A DNA stretch of 64,000 nucleotides from Streptomyces tauricus (GCF_014650955.1 NZ_BMVY01000024.1:62001-126000), one strand, 5' to 3'. Counted from the stretch's first letter, positions 9,301 through 17,453 are shown. Program-made: numbers and translations. The notes: a model not told the origin generated them from the letters alone.

Positions 9301-9507
9301 ACCGCGGGCGAGCACCGCCCCCGGGGAGCTCACTGCGTCTCTCCCGGCCGAGCCGCCCCCGAGTCCCTCTGGTCCCGGTGCGCCGGATGGGCGTGACGCC
9401 TGCGACCGCTCGGCCGGCGGTGGTGATGGCCGCTGTGGCCGCATCTGCGCGCGGGTGGACACCAGGGTCGCCGTCGGCGACCCCGTCGCGTCGGATCGTT
9501 GGTCCAT
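6364..9507 (-). CDS. Membrane PAS-GGDEF-EAL diguanylate cyclase with degenerate EAL domain
   Basis: The 1047-residue protein begins with a disordered Pro/Gly/Ser-rich tail (about 1-75), then about ten hydrophobic helices (80-320 and 375-425), a PAS domain (about 433-555), a GGDEF domain (about 560-730) and an EAL domain (about 745-1000). The GGDEF motif at 640-644 is intact, and an RxxD inhibitory site (R631/D634) lies exactly five residues before it, so cyclic-di-GMP synthesis with product inhibition is expected. The EAL domain lacks catalytic residues: EAL is AQA, and the DDFGTGYS loop is LEGFGSGYA. I therefore infer a cyclase with a non-catalytic, perhaps ligand-sensing, EAL domain. It resembles the CdgC-type proteins that control Streptomyces development, but I am not sure of the orthology. 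The gene lies upstream of, and in the same direction as, the ilv leader. Confidence 0.92.
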   Translation of the reverse strand: MDQRSDATGSPTATLVSTRAQMRPQRPSPPPAERSQASRPSGAPGPEGLGGGSAGRDAVSSPGAVLARGQVTGGGSGMVPQLVLALLCAGYAVGSALGWGSPRLALIMGDFGLSAAAATAAVSCFLCARTRRSRFRPAWLLFSLSSAMGAMGNFVWGWYEVVLRSEMPSPSYADLFFLCFAPPAIVGLLVLAKRPVSKAGWVCLGLDAWLIGGSLLTLSWSLALAQAAKAEEPSVPHTALSLAYPLLDIALVSMVLALHFKRSAVNRSAVNTAIGALALTVMCDALFTSPLLHNDYRSGQLLDAGWFAGSLLLAYAPWVGQGHGHTEEEGHTRVVYGYVPGPRQGQPAHVPLQEGGHGRYPLSRPISSSLAALTPYLAAAVCTLGILYNVLNGRSVDRVVLVTGGTVVLALVVRQGIMLVDNITLTHELAQKENHFRSLVQGSSDVIMIAAPNGILRYVSPAAAGVYGRPAEELVGSELATLIHPEDLGCVVHEVRRFLAANPADEPTTRIECRFRSGDTESGGGWLNVESTVNRHHGGLIFNSRDVTERVRLQAQLQHNAEHDPLTDLPNRALFTKRVGQALSGRRSSDHGTAVLFIDLDGFKAVNDTIGHQAGDELLVQAARRLQDAVRKGDTASRLGGDEFAALIVGDGSRDRTARERHIFELADRLRTTLSQPYFIDGNDVRVAASIGVSFSEPGLGAGELLRNADLAMYRAKAAGKGRVELYVPQMQQDVVRKAELATRLRAALHDGEFALLHQPVVCLDTGRITAVAAQARWRSAQGVLFTPAEFLRVAEDSDRTAELGRWMLEEAVEQAAERAATGLAVPVSVRMTARRLLDRSMPLSSVEALLTRHGLPSGGLIVELAETDPKVSLDELERRLKALRRLGVRIALEGFGSGYATITALRRLPLDVLKLDRGLVEGVVESARLHKITSGLLRIANDLGLQSVADGVDLPEQVVALRSMGCTHGQGVAFSGPLDEYRMRRALAGGAYAVPHGPAEPVFAGGVGSGVFAGGGTSAYAAGAASGGYGTGIALRSHNETPVPPT

Positions 9508-9686
9508 AGGCCGTGCATCGCCCGTCGCCCCCCTCGCTGTTGCTGTCTCTCAGTCCCCGGCGCCGGATGGTGCGCGGCGCAGCCCCTGTCGGGACGATAC
9601 ACCAGTCTCGTCACTCAGGGACATAGTTCCTCTACGCTCCGTGACGGCCGATGGAGATATGGACACGGCGCGCGTTCGATGGAATG

Positions 9687-9712
9687 CGGAGGGTACCCAC
9701 GAGTGCCCTCCG
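9687..9712 (-). terminator. Probable terminator after the 2-hydroxyacid dehydrogenase gene
   Basis: A 10-bp stem (CGGAGGGcAC pairing with its complement through one G-U wobble) and a 6-base loop lie 27 bases beyond the stop codon of the gene ending at 9740. There is no U tract. Confidence 0.6.
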
Positions 9713-9739
9713 TACGCGCCCGGACGGGAGTGGGGAGGA

Positions 9740-10681
9740 CTACGAGCCCGTCGTAAGGACCACGTTCCGCAGTGGCTCCCGGTTCACGAATCGGTTCAAC
9801 TGATCCAGGAGGAGCCGCTGGGCCCGTGGGAAGAACGCGGAGGTGGGGCCGCCCACATGGGGGCTGATGAGGACGTTCGGGGCGTGCCACAGGGGGTGCC
9901 CCGGCGGCAGCGGCTCGGGGTCGGTGACGTCCAGGGCCGCCCGGAGCCGGCCGCTCTCCAGCTCGGCGAGGAGCGCCTTGGTGTCGACGACACCGCCGCG
10001 GGCCACGTTCACGAGGAGCGCCCCGTCCTTCATCCGGGCCAGGAAGTCGGCTCCCGCCAGGCCTTTCGTCTGCTCGGTGAGCGGCGTCATGAGCACCACC
10101 ACATCGGCTTCCGGGAGGAGCTCGGGCAGGGCGGAAATCGGATGCACGGGGCCGCGCGCGGTCTCGCGTGCGGAGCGCGCGACGCGCGCCACCCGCGCGA
10201 GCTCGAACGGCGCGAGCCGGTCCTCGACGGCCGAGCCCACCGCTCCGTAGCCGACGATCAGAACGCTCTTGTCCGCGAGCGCGGGACGGAACCCCGACCG
10301 CCATTCCTCGCTGTCCTGCCCTCGTACGAAGTCGGGGATGCCGCGCAGCGAGGCGAGGATCAGGGTGAGGGCGAGTTCGGCGGTGCTCGCGTCGTGCACA
10401 CCGCGCGCGTTGCACAACTGCACGCCCCTGGACAGCAGTTCAAGTCCCGGCTGGACATGGTCGATGCCGGCCGACAGGGTCTGCACGACCTGTACGGAGG
10501 TCATGTCGGCAAGGGGCCGCACGGAGACGTCGCCGCCCTTCATGTAGGGCACGACATAGAAGGCGCAGTCTGCGGGGTCGGCGGGGAAGTCCTCCTCCCC
10601 GTTCCAGTAGCGGTAGTTGAGGCCCTCGGGAAGGCCGTCGAGTTCGTCCGGGTGAAACGGGAGCCACACTTCGTACGTCAT
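9740..10681 (-). CDS. NAD-dependent 2-hydroxyacid dehydrogenase
   Basis: This 313-residue protein belongs to the D-isomer 2-hydroxyacid dehydrogenase family, which interconverts 2-oxo acids and 2-hydroxy acids. The Rossmann motif is GYGAVGSAVEDRL (near residue 140), and the catalytic residues are the Arg in NVARGGVVD, the Glu in DVTDPEPLPPGHPLW and the His in ISPHVGGPTSAF. It lacks the ACT domain of SerA, and the substrate is unknown; glyoxylate/hydroxypyruvate reductase-like activity is plausible. The ATG at 10681 has no clear ribosome binding site, so it may be translated from a leaderless or near-leaderless transcript. It is divergent from the aldo/keto reductase gene, with a shared 75-base promoter region. 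Confidence 0.88.
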   Translation of the reverse strand: MTYEVWLPFHPDELDGLPEGLNYRYWNGEEDFPADPADCAFYVVPYMKGGDVSVRPLADMTSVQVVQTLSAGIDHVQPGLELLSRGVQLCNARGVHDASTAELALTLILASLRGIPDFVRGQDSEEWRSGFRPALADKSVLIVGYGAVGSAVEDRLAPFELARVARVARSARETARGPVHPISALPELLPEADVVVLMTPLTEQTKGLAGADFLARMKDGALLVNVARGGVVDTKALLAELESGRLRAALDVTDPEPLPPGHPLWHAPNVLISPHVGGPTSAFFPRAQRLLLDQLNRFVNREPLRNVVLTTGS

Positions 10682-10756
10682 GGTCAGGAGGCTATGCGAA
10701 GCGCCCGTGGACGCAGAGGTTAGTTTGGGGTGCCAGTAAAGGGAGGGCACGGCCAG

Positions 10757-11770
10757 GTGGAGCGCAGGACGATCGGGGCGGCGGCGCTCGAAGTGGGGGC
10801 TGTCGGTCTCGGGTGCATGCCGATGAGCTGGGCGTACTCGGGTTCGCGGCAGCGGGGTGCCGAGTCGCTGCGCACCGTGCACGCGGCCCTCGACCGGGGC
10901 GCCACGCTCCTGGACACCGCGGACATGTACGGGCCGTTCACCAATGAGCTGCTGGTGGGCCGCGCGCTGAAGGAGCGGCGGTCGGAGGCCTTCGTGTCGA
11001 CCAAGGTCGGCCTGCTGGTGGGTGAGCAGCACATCGTGGCCAACGGCCGTCCCGGCTATGTGAAGCGGGCCTGCGACGCCTCGCTGCGCCGGCTGCAGAC
11101 GGATGTCATAGACCTCTACCAACTGCACCGCGAGGACCCCGAGGTGCCGGTCGAGGAGACCTGGGGCGCGATGGCGGAGCTCGTCTCGGCCGGGAAGGTG
11201 CGGGCTCTCGGGCTGTGCGCGGTGGGCGCCCGCGCCGGTCGCAGGCCCGGTGCGCGGCTGCACGACGGGACGATCCGGAAGCTGGAGCGGGTGCAGCAGG
11301 TCTTCCCGGTGAGCGCGGTGGAGGCCGAGCTGTCGGTGTGGTCGCCCGAGGCGCTGGAGTCCCTGTTGCCGTGGTGCGAGGCGCGCGGTGTCGGCTTCCT
11401 CGCCGCGATGCCGCTCGGCAACGGCTTCCTGACCGGCACCCTCACCCCCGGCGAGGGCTTCGAACCGGACGACCTGCGCGCCCGGCATCCGCGGTTCACC
11501 GCCGAGATGATGGCCGCGAACCAGCCGATCGTCGTCGGTCTGCGCCGTATCGCCGCCCGCCACTCGGCCGCCGGACAGGGCGGGGACGTCACCCCCGCTC
11601 AGGTGGCTCTCGCCTGGGTGCTGTCGCGCGGGGAGCAGGTGGTTCCGGTGCCCGGGACGAAGCGGGAGTGCTGGGCCGCGGAGAACGCGGCGGCGGCCGG
11701 GCTGCGCCTGACGCCGGAGGATCTCGCCGAGGTGGCGGACCTGCCTGCGGCGCTGGGGTCCTGGGACTGA
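10757..11770 (+). CDS. Aldo/keto reductase
   Basis: A 337-residue NADPH-dependent oxidoreductase with a TIM-barrel fold that reduces aldehydes or ketones. The catalytic tetrad can be placed: Asp and Tyr in LLDTADMYGPF, Lys in VSTKVGLLV and His in DLYQLHRED. The closing cofactor-binding segment is VVPVPGTKRECWAAENAAAAG. The open frame begins 27 bases earlier, but the GTG at 10757 (VERRTIGAAALEVGAVGLGC) is preceded at the right distance by GGGAGGG and gives the usual family N-terminus. It is divergent from the 2-hydroxyacid dehydrogenase gene. The substrate is unknown. Confidence 0.88.
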   Translation: MERRTIGAAALEVGAVGLGCMPMSWAYSGSRQRGAESLRTVHAALDRGATLLDTADMYGPFTNELLVGRALKERRSEAFVSTKVGLLVGEQHIVANGRPGYVKRACDASLRRLQTDVIDLYQLHREDPEVPVEETWGAMAELVSAGKVRALGLCAVGARAGRRPGARLHDGTIRKLERVQQVFPVSAVEAELSVWSPEALESLLPWCEARGVGFLAAMPLGNGFLTGTLTPGEGFEPDDLRARHPRFTAEMMAANQPIVVGLRRIAARHSAAGQGGDVTPAQVALAWVLSRGEQVVPVPGTKRECWAAENAAAAGLRLTPEDLAEVADLPAALGSWD

Positions 11771-11956
11771 GCGGGAGCCCGAGGGCGAGCCGGGGGCTCT
11801 GGCCCGAGCCGAGATCCCTGGCCCGAGCCGCGGCTCCGCCCCCGTATCGTCCGGTTCGGGCGGGGGTCCGGCGATTCGGTGTCCGTGATCGGGAACCCGG
11901 GAGGCCCGGGCGGTGTATGAAAAGTAGAACCTGCCACGTCGAAGGGATCCTGCATC

Positions 11957-13123
11957 GTGCAACGTCGAGCTGTGACGGCCGTGTTGGCCGCAGCCACGCT
12001 CCTGCTGACGGCCGGGTGCTCCTCGGACGACGGGGGGAGTTCGGACGGCGGCGGGAGTACGCCGTGGGTCTCTCCGAAGCCCGGCACCTCGCCCCCGGCC
12101 TCCGAGCGGGCGGCCGAGGAGGCACCGCCCGCCAAGGGCTCCGTGAAGGTCGTGCGGACCGTCACCGAGGGCCTCAAGACACCGTGGGGCCTCGCGCCCC
12201 TGCCCGAGGGCGGCCTCCTGGTGTCCTCGCGCGACGAGGGGACGATCACCCTGGTCGACGAGAAGACCGGCAAGAAGACCGAGGTGGGCTCGGTGCCCGG
12301 CGTCGCACCCGGCGGCGAGGGCGGCCTGATGGGCCTGGCCCTGTCCCCGACGTACGCGTCGGACCACATGGTCTACGCGTACTTCACCTCGGACTCGGAC
12401 AACCGCATCGTGCGCATGCAGTACGACGCGAAGAGGCCCGCCGGTGAGCGGCTGGGCGCCCCCGACACGGTGTTCCGGGGCATCCCCAAGGGCACGAACC
12501 ACAACGGCGGCCGGATCGCCTTCGGCCCGGACAAGATGCTGTACGTGGGCACGGGCGAGACCTATGTCACCGAGCTGGCGCAGGACAAGAAGTCGACGGG
12601 CGGCAAGATCCTCCGCCTGACCCCGGAGGGCGAACCGGCACCGGGCAACCCCTTCGACTCACCCGTCTACTCGTACGGCCACCGCAATGTGCAGGGCCTG
12701 GCCTGGGACTCCAAGCAGCGGCTGTTCGCCTCGGAGTTCGGCCAGGACACCTGGGACGAGCTGAACCACATCAAGCCGGGCGGCAACTACGGCTGGCCGG
12801 ACGTGGAGGGCAAGTCCGACGACTCCGAGTACGAGAGTCCGATCGACCAGTGGAGCACCGACGAGGCCTCTCCCAGCGGTATCGCCTACGCGGAGGGCTC
12901 CGTGTGGATGGCGGGCCTGCGCGGTAAGCGGCTGTGGCGCATCCCGCTCAAGGGCACGGAGGAGTCGGCGAAGCCCCAGGCCTTCCTGGAGGGCGACTAC
13001 GGCCGTCTGCGCACGGTGGTCCCGGCGGGCGGCGGCAAGCTGTGGCTGGTCACGAGCGAGACGGACGGCAGAGGGACCCCCGGCGGCAAGGACGACCGGA
13101 TCCTGGAGCTGCAGGTGACGTGA
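11957..13123 (+). CDS. Glucose/sorbosone dehydrogenase-like lipoprotein (PQQ-type six-bladed propeller)
   Basis: The 388-residue protein starts with a lipoprotein signal, with the lipobox LLTAGC placing the lipidated Cys near residue 21, then a Ser/Gly/Asp-rich linker to about residue 55. The rest is a GSDH-family beta propeller: NHNGGRIAFGPDKMLYVGTGE, GHRNVQGLAWD, and EFGQDTWDELNHIKPGGNYGWPDVEG are the usual blade and active-site segments of soluble aldose dehydrogenases of the YliI type. It should therefore oxidise sugars with PQQ on the outer face of the membrane, if PQQ is available. The GTG start has GAAGGGA upstream. A 186-base gap without a gene separates it from the aldo/keto reductase. 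Confidence 0.88.
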   Translation: MQRRAVTAVLAAATLLLTAGCSSDDGGSSDGGGSTPWVSPKPGTSPPASERAAEEAPPAKGSVKVVRTVTEGLKTPWGLAPLPEGGLLVSSRDEGTITLVDEKTGKKTEVGSVPGVAPGGEGGLMGLALSPTYASDHMVYAYFTSDSDNRIVRMQYDAKRPAGERLGAPDTVFRGIPKGTNHNGGRIAFGPDKMLYVGTGETYVTELAQDKKSTGGKILRLTPEGEPAPGNPFDSPVYSYGHRNVQGLAWDSKQRLFASEFGQDTWDELNHIKPGGNYGWPDVEGKSDDSEYESPIDQWSTDEASPSGIAYAEGSVWMAGLRGKRLWRIPLKGTEESAKPQAFLEGDYGRLRTVVPAGGGKLWLVTSETDGRGTPGGKDDRILELQVT

Positions 13124-13133
13124 GCCGGAACGC

Positions 13134-13370
13134 CTAAGCGGGGGCTTGAGGGTCCTGCCGGTCTGGCCGATCGTCCTGGTCGGCCGACGCGTCCCGCTCC
13201 CCCGTGGGCTGCGTCGGCGGGCGGACGACCACCTTGCCCGAGGTGAGGTCTATGGGGCCCCGCCCGGGGTCGCCGTCGTTAAGATCCACGCGGGTCAGTT
13301 CGAGCCGCTTGTTCTCGTCGTCGGTGTGCTTGCGGCCCGGTGCGAAGAGGTTCTCGATCATGTTGAACAC
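13134..13370 (-). CDS. DUF6191-type small protein
   Basis: A 78-residue hydrophilic protein beginning MFNMIENLFAPGRKHTDDENKRLELTRVD, with PIDLTSGKVVVRPP in the middle and an Asp/Arg-rich, probably disordered tail. The combination is that of a conserved Streptomyces family I recall as DUF6191; no function is known. It has no signal peptide or membrane segment. It converges with the propeller lipoprotein (10 bases between stops) and lies 53 bases downstream of the large LuxR regulator on the same strand, so it could be part of that transcript. Confidence 0.75.
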   Translation of the reverse strand: MFNMIENLFAPGRKHTDDENKRLELTRVDLNDGDPGRGPIDLTSGKVVVRPPTQPTGERDASADQDDRPDRQDPQAPA

Positions 13371-13423
13371 AGCGGCTCCCTCGGCCCGGCGTCTCCTCCA
13401 GCGTAAACCTCACCCGGTGGAAC

Positions 13424-16400
13424 TCATCCGGCTCGTCCGGTCGGGCGGGCGGCGGCCGTCTCCGGCGGGAACAGCCGCATCCGGTGTGCGACGGCCGCCG
13501 CCTCGCCCCGGCCGGAGACGCCGAGTTTGCCGAGGATGTTCGAGACGTGGACGCTGGCCGTCTTCGGAGAGATGAAGAGCTCCTCGGCGATCTGGCGGTT
13601 GGTGCGGCCGACGGCCACCAGGCGCAGGACGTCACGCTCGCGGCTGGTGAGGCCGAGCGCCTCGGCCGGGTCGGCGGGAGCGAGCGGGGTCCGCCCGGGC
13701 GACCGGGCGAGGGTGAGGCGGGCGCGCTGGGCGAGCAGGGCGACGGCGTCGGTGAGCGGCCGTGCGCCGAGGTGGTCGGCGACGGCCCGGGCCAGCCGCA
13801 GCAGCTCGGTGGCGCGGCCCCGCTCCTCCTCCGTGCCGCCGGAGCCCAGCAGGGCCGCCGCGAGCCGGTACCGGACGCGGGCCAGGTCGTACGGACGTTC
13901 CAGCGGTTCGAAGGCCGCGACGACCTCGGACCAGTCGTCCGGGGTGTCCCGGCCCTCGGCGCGCAGCAGTTCGACGCGCACCCAGCGCTCGTACGCCTGC
14001 CAGACGGGCACGTTCGTGGCGAGGGACTTGGCGGTTGTGCGGAGGCGTTCGACGAGTTCGGCACGGCCCGGTTCGGCGGCGGGCAGTCCGCGGGCGTCGG
14101 CCTCCGCGGTCGCCGCGGCGAGCAGCAGGGGCCAGCCGTAGCGCTGGGTGCCCGGCGGGAAGCCCGGCCTCAGTGCCTCGTCCAGCTCCGCGCGGGCGTC
14201 GGGGAGCCGGCCCTCGCCCGCGGCGATGCCGATGGCGAGGGTGGTCAGGGGCAGCGCGTTCTGGGGCACGGCGTCATGGGTGCCGAAGTGGCGGCGGGAC
14301 TCGGCCAGTTGGCGGCGGGCGGTGGCCAGGTCGCCCCGGGCAAGGTCCAGGTGGGCGTGGAGCATGGCGCGGAAGCCGCTGGGCTTGGCGGTCTGGCCGA
14401 CGCGCTCGGAGTTGTAGACGGCCTCTGCGGCCTCGTCCCAGCGGCCGAGGGAGAAGAAGGACTCGCCGAGGTTGCCCCAGACCCAGGCCTCCGTGTCCAG
14501 CAGTCCGTATCTGCGGGTGAGTTCGACGCCTTCCTGGAGGATGCCGACGGCCTCCTGGGAGCGGCCGACGCCCTCCAGATGGGAGGGCAGGTTCACATGG
14601 GCGCGGCCCATCACATAGGTGGCGCCGAGTTCCGTGGCCCGGTCCTTGACCTCGTGCACCTCCGCGAGTCCGGCGTGGATGTCGCCCGACTCGACCAGGA
14701 GTCCGCCCAGGGTGAGGCGCGCGTTCAGCTCGGTGTCGCGGGCGCCGACCATGCGGGCGTACTGCACGGCGCGTTCGGCGGCCTGGAGCGCGTCCGGGCC
14801 GGGCCGGTGCACCATCAGCCAGCTGGCGACGTGGGTGAGGACGTCGGCGTGCACCTCGGAAGGCGGCAGCCCTCGGACGAGGTCCTGCGCGGTGCCGAGT
14901 TCCTGCCAGCCGTCGCCGAGGCCCTGTCCTTCGACGAGACGGGAGCGCTGGATCCAGAACCAGGCGGCGCGCAGGGGGTCCTGCTCGTCCTCCAGGAGGT
15001 GCAGGGCCCGCTTGGTCGTCTTCAGGGCGCGCTTGCGTTCCCCGCAGAGCCGACCGGCCACGGCGGCCTCGGCCAGCAGGTCGAGATAGCGCAGCGGAGT
15101 GGTGGCCGGGTCGCCGCCGCCGGGGTTCCCGCCGCGCACTTCGGGCGGTGGGGGCGGATAGGCCTCGCTGTAGTCGGCGGTGCGCAGTGCGGCGCGTACG
15201 GGCTCGGGGGCCGTGTCCCACAGCTCCATCGCCCGTTCCAGGAGCCGTACCTGTTCCGAGTAGGCGTGCCGGCGGCGGGCCGCGACGGAGGCGTCGAGGA
15301 CGGCGGGCAGGGCCTTGGCGGCGTCGTGCGCGTGGTACCAGTGGCTGGCCAGCCGGGCGGCACGCTCACCGGCCGCCGGCACGAGTGAGGGGTCGGCCTC
15401 CAGGACTTCCGCGTAACGGCGGTTGAGGCGGGAGCGCTCGCCGGGGAGCAGGTCGTCGCCAACGGCCTCGCGCACCAGGGAGTGGCGGAAGCGGTAGCCG
15501 TCGCCGTCGGGCGTCGCGAGCAGGATGTTGGCGCCGACGGCGGCCCGCAGCGCCTCGATGAGGTCGTCCTCGGAGAGCCGGGCCACGGCGGCGAGCAGCC
15601 GGTACTCCACGGTCGAGCCGCCCTCGGCGACGATCCTGGCGACCCGCTGGGAGCTCTCGGGCAGGCTCTCGACGCGGACGAGGAGCAGATCGCGCAGGGA
15701 GTCGGTGAGGCCGGTGGCGCAGCCGTCGTGGGCGGCGACGGCCAGTTCCTCGACGAAGAACGCGTTTCCGTCGGAGCGGGCGAAGATGTCGTCGACCTGG
15801 GCAGGGTCGGGCTCGGAGTCAAATATTCCGGCGATCTGGCGGCCGACTTCGGCGCGCGTGAAGCGGCGCAGTTCGATGCGGCGGACGGTGCGCAGCCGGT
15901 CGAGTTCGGCGAGCAGCGGGCGCAGCGGGTGGCGGCGGTGGATGTCGTCGGCGCGGTAGGTGGCGACGACGAGGAGGTGGCCGCTGCGCAGGGTCCTGAA
16001 GAGGTAGGCGAGGAGGTGGCGGGTGGAGGCGTCCGCCCAGTGCAGGTCTTCCAGGAGGACGACGACGGGGCGGTCGGCGGCGACGCGTTCCAGGAGGCGG
16101 ACGGTGAGTTCGAAGAGGCGGGCCATGCCGTCCTCGTCGTGCCGTCCGCGGGTGTTCTCCCCCAACTCGGGCAGGAGCCGGGCCAGTTCCTCCTCCTGTC
16201 CGGCGGCCGCGGCGGCCAGTGCGTCGGGCAGGTGGCGGCGCAGGGCCCGCAGGGCGGTGGAGAAGGGGGCGAAGGGCAGTCCGTCGGCGCCGATCTCGAC
16301 GCAGCCGCCGACGGCGACGACGGCGCCCTCGCGGCAGGCGCCCGCCGCGAACTCCTCGATGAGCCGCGTCTTTCCGACGCCCGCCTCACCGCCGAGGAGC

Positions 16401-17059
16401 AACGCCTGCGGCTCGCCCGCGGCGGCACGGGCGAGCGCGTCGTTCAGTACGCCCAGTTCGTCGGCCCGGCCGACGAAGACCGGACTGACGGACCTGGTCT
16501 CCACAGCGCCGAGCATCGCACAGGGGTCGGACACCACGGCACTGGTTATCGGCGCCCCGCCCCCGCCCGCGGCCCTGCCCGCACGGCCCGGCTCCACACC
16601 GGGACGGCCACTGTCCGGGACCGGCCGCCCGGCTGAAGTCCGGGCGGTCCGGCGCTTGTTGACGGCCGCGGACGCGTCGGTCCGGAGCTGGTTCACGCCC
16701 TCGGGCCCGGTGGCTCGGGACCCACCTCCGCTCTCCGTCCCGCTCGCCGGGGGCAGGTTCCCGGCCGAAGGCCCGCTCGCCCGGGGGCCGTCCACGCCCC
16801 CGGCCACGGGGCCGCCGCGCCCGAACGCGCCCGTGGCGCCGGAGCCGCCCGGCTGCTGACGGTCGCCCACGGCCGCGGGCCCGCCCGCGGTGGCGGACGG
16901 GCCCGAGGTCGTGGTCGCCGGGAAGGCGGTCGCCGAGGGCGTGGTCGGTGGGGACGTGGTGGGGGCCGGGAGCGCGGTCACCGCGTCCCCGTCCCCGTCC
17001 TCGTGCCGGGCAGGGCGGCCGACCCCCGTGCGGCCGCCCCGCCACCCGCCGGCGCTCAT
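13424..17059 (-). CDS. Large LuxR-family (LAL-type) ATP-binding transcriptional regulator
   Basis: This STAND-type regulator has a Walker A motif GEAGVGKT (about residues 224-231 from the chosen start), a Walker B region VVLLEDLHWAD, a long helical TPR-like middle and a C-terminal LuxR helix-turn-helix (LTSRERDVLRLVAVGRTNRQ onward, within the last 70 residues). Such proteins bind ATP and an inducer, then activate transcription. The start is uncertain. The conserved region begins near MLGAVETRSVSPVFVGR (ATG at 16516, 1030 residues), but the same frame stays open with strong G/C third-position bias to an ATG at 17059 that overlaps the stop of the upstream 64-codon gene as ATGA. I therefore prefer a 1211-residue protein with a disordered Pro/Thr/Ser/Gly-rich N-terminal region of about 180 residues. 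Confidence 0.85.
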   Translation of the reverse strand: MSAGGWRGGRTGVGRPARHEDGDGDAVTALPAPTTSPPTTPSATAFPATTTSGPSATAGGPAAVGDRQQPGGSGATGAFGRGGPVAGGVDGPRASGPSAGNLPPASGTESGGGSRATGPEGVNQLRTDASAAVNKRRTARTSAGRPVPDSGRPGVEPGRAGRAAGGGGAPITSAVVSDPCAMLGAVETRSVSPVFVGRADELGVLNDALARAAAGEPQALLLGGEAGVGKTRLIEEFAAGACREGAVVAVGGCVEIGADGLPFAPFSTALRALRRHLPDALAAAAAGQEEELARLLPELGENTRGRHDEDGMARLFELTVRLLERVAADRPVVVLLEDLHWADASTRHLLAYLFRTLRSGHLLVVATYRADDIHRRHPLRPLLAELDRLRTVRRIELRRFTRAEVGRQIAGIFDSEPDPAQVDDIFARSDGNAFFVEELAVAAHDGCATGLTDSLRDLLLVRVESLPESSQRVARIVAEGGSTVEYRLLAAVARLSEDDLIEALRAAVGANILLATPDGDGYRFRHSLVREAVGDDLLPGERSRLNRRYAEVLEADPSLVPAAGERAARLASHWYHAHDAAKALPAVLDASVAARRRHAYSEQVRLLERAMELWDTAPEPVRAALRTADYSEAYPPPPPEVRGGNPGGGDPATTPLRYLDLLAEAAVAGRLCGERKRALKTTKRALHLLEDEQDPLRAAWFWIQRSRLVEGQGLGDGWQELGTAQDLVRGLPPSEVHADVLTHVASWLMVHRPGPDALQAAERAVQYARMVGARDTELNARLTLGGLLVESGDIHAGLAEVHEVKDRATELGATYVMGRAHVNLPSHLEGVGRSQEAVGILQEGVELTRRYGLLDTEAWVWGNLGESFFSLGRWDEAAEAVYNSERVGQTAKPSGFRAMLHAHLDLARGDLATARRQLAESRRHFGTHDAVPQNALPLTTLAIGIAAGEGRLPDARAELDEALRPGFPPGTQRYGWPLLLAAATAEADARGLPAAEPGRAELVERLRTTAKSLATNVPVWQAYERWVRVELLRAEGRDTPDDWSEVVAAFEPLERPYDLARVRYRLAAALLGSGGTEEERGRATELLRLARAVADHLGARPLTDAVALLAQRARLTLARSPGRTPLAPADPAEALGLTSRERDVLRLVAVGRTNRQIAEELFISPKTASVHVSNILGKLGVSGRGEAAAVAHRMRLFPPETAAARPTGRAG

Positions 17060-17250
17060 GCGGCGCGTGCGAACCGGGGCCTGCGGGAGCGGTGGCCGTT
17101 CACCCGCCCCTCGCCGTCGTCGTGATCGGTTCGCGCGGCCTCGTGCCGGGCCGCACGACGGGTGCGGGCGGCCTCGCGGGCCATGCGGTAGTTGTCGGCG
17201 GCGCGGATCATCTCCGCGGAACGGATCTGCTGGAGCTCGTACTCGAACAT
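17056..17250 (-). CDS. Small conserved basic protein, coupled to the LuxR regulator
   Basis: A 64-residue protein, MFEYELQQIRSAEMIRAADNY at the start, then Arg/Ala-rich helix and a basic tail. I recognise it as a short Streptomyces protein without known function. GAGGGG is well placed before the ATG; the longer upstream frame has no family support. Its TGA overlaps a candidate ATG of the LuxR regulator, which suggests translational coupling. The N-terminal half is probably one amphipathic helix; no cysteine or metal site is visible. Confidence 0.72.
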   Translation of the reverse strand: MFEYELQQIRSAEMIRAADNYRMAREAARTRRAARHEAARTDHDDGEGRVNGHRSRRPRFARAA

Positions 17251-17388
17251 CTGGTACCCCTCGTGAAGAGTGACGGCGAAGAGTGACCGGTAGGGGGTCA
17301 CTGTCGACTTCGCTCGTCCGTGATGCCTCAACCTTCGTCTCCAAGGGGGGTGCGCCACATCGGGAGAGTTCCGCATCTTGAACGCGCG

Positions 17389-17437
17389 AGGGGCCTTAGT
17401 CCCGCCGTGAGTGGCTCACGGCGGGACTAAGGCCCCT
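17389..17437. terminator. Perfect 23-bp inverted repeat, probable terminator
   Basis: Two 23-base arms are perfectly complementary around a 3-base loop (TGG). It lies between the stop of the membrane protein gene (17454) and the start of the 64-codon gene (17250), both on the minus strand, so a strong terminator for the former is the simplest reading. Each arm holds GGGACTAAGGCCCC, which resembles DevR/DosR-type operators, so a protein-binding role is possible. Confidence 0.75.
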
Positions 17438-17453
17438 CAGGACGTGCGGTTGT

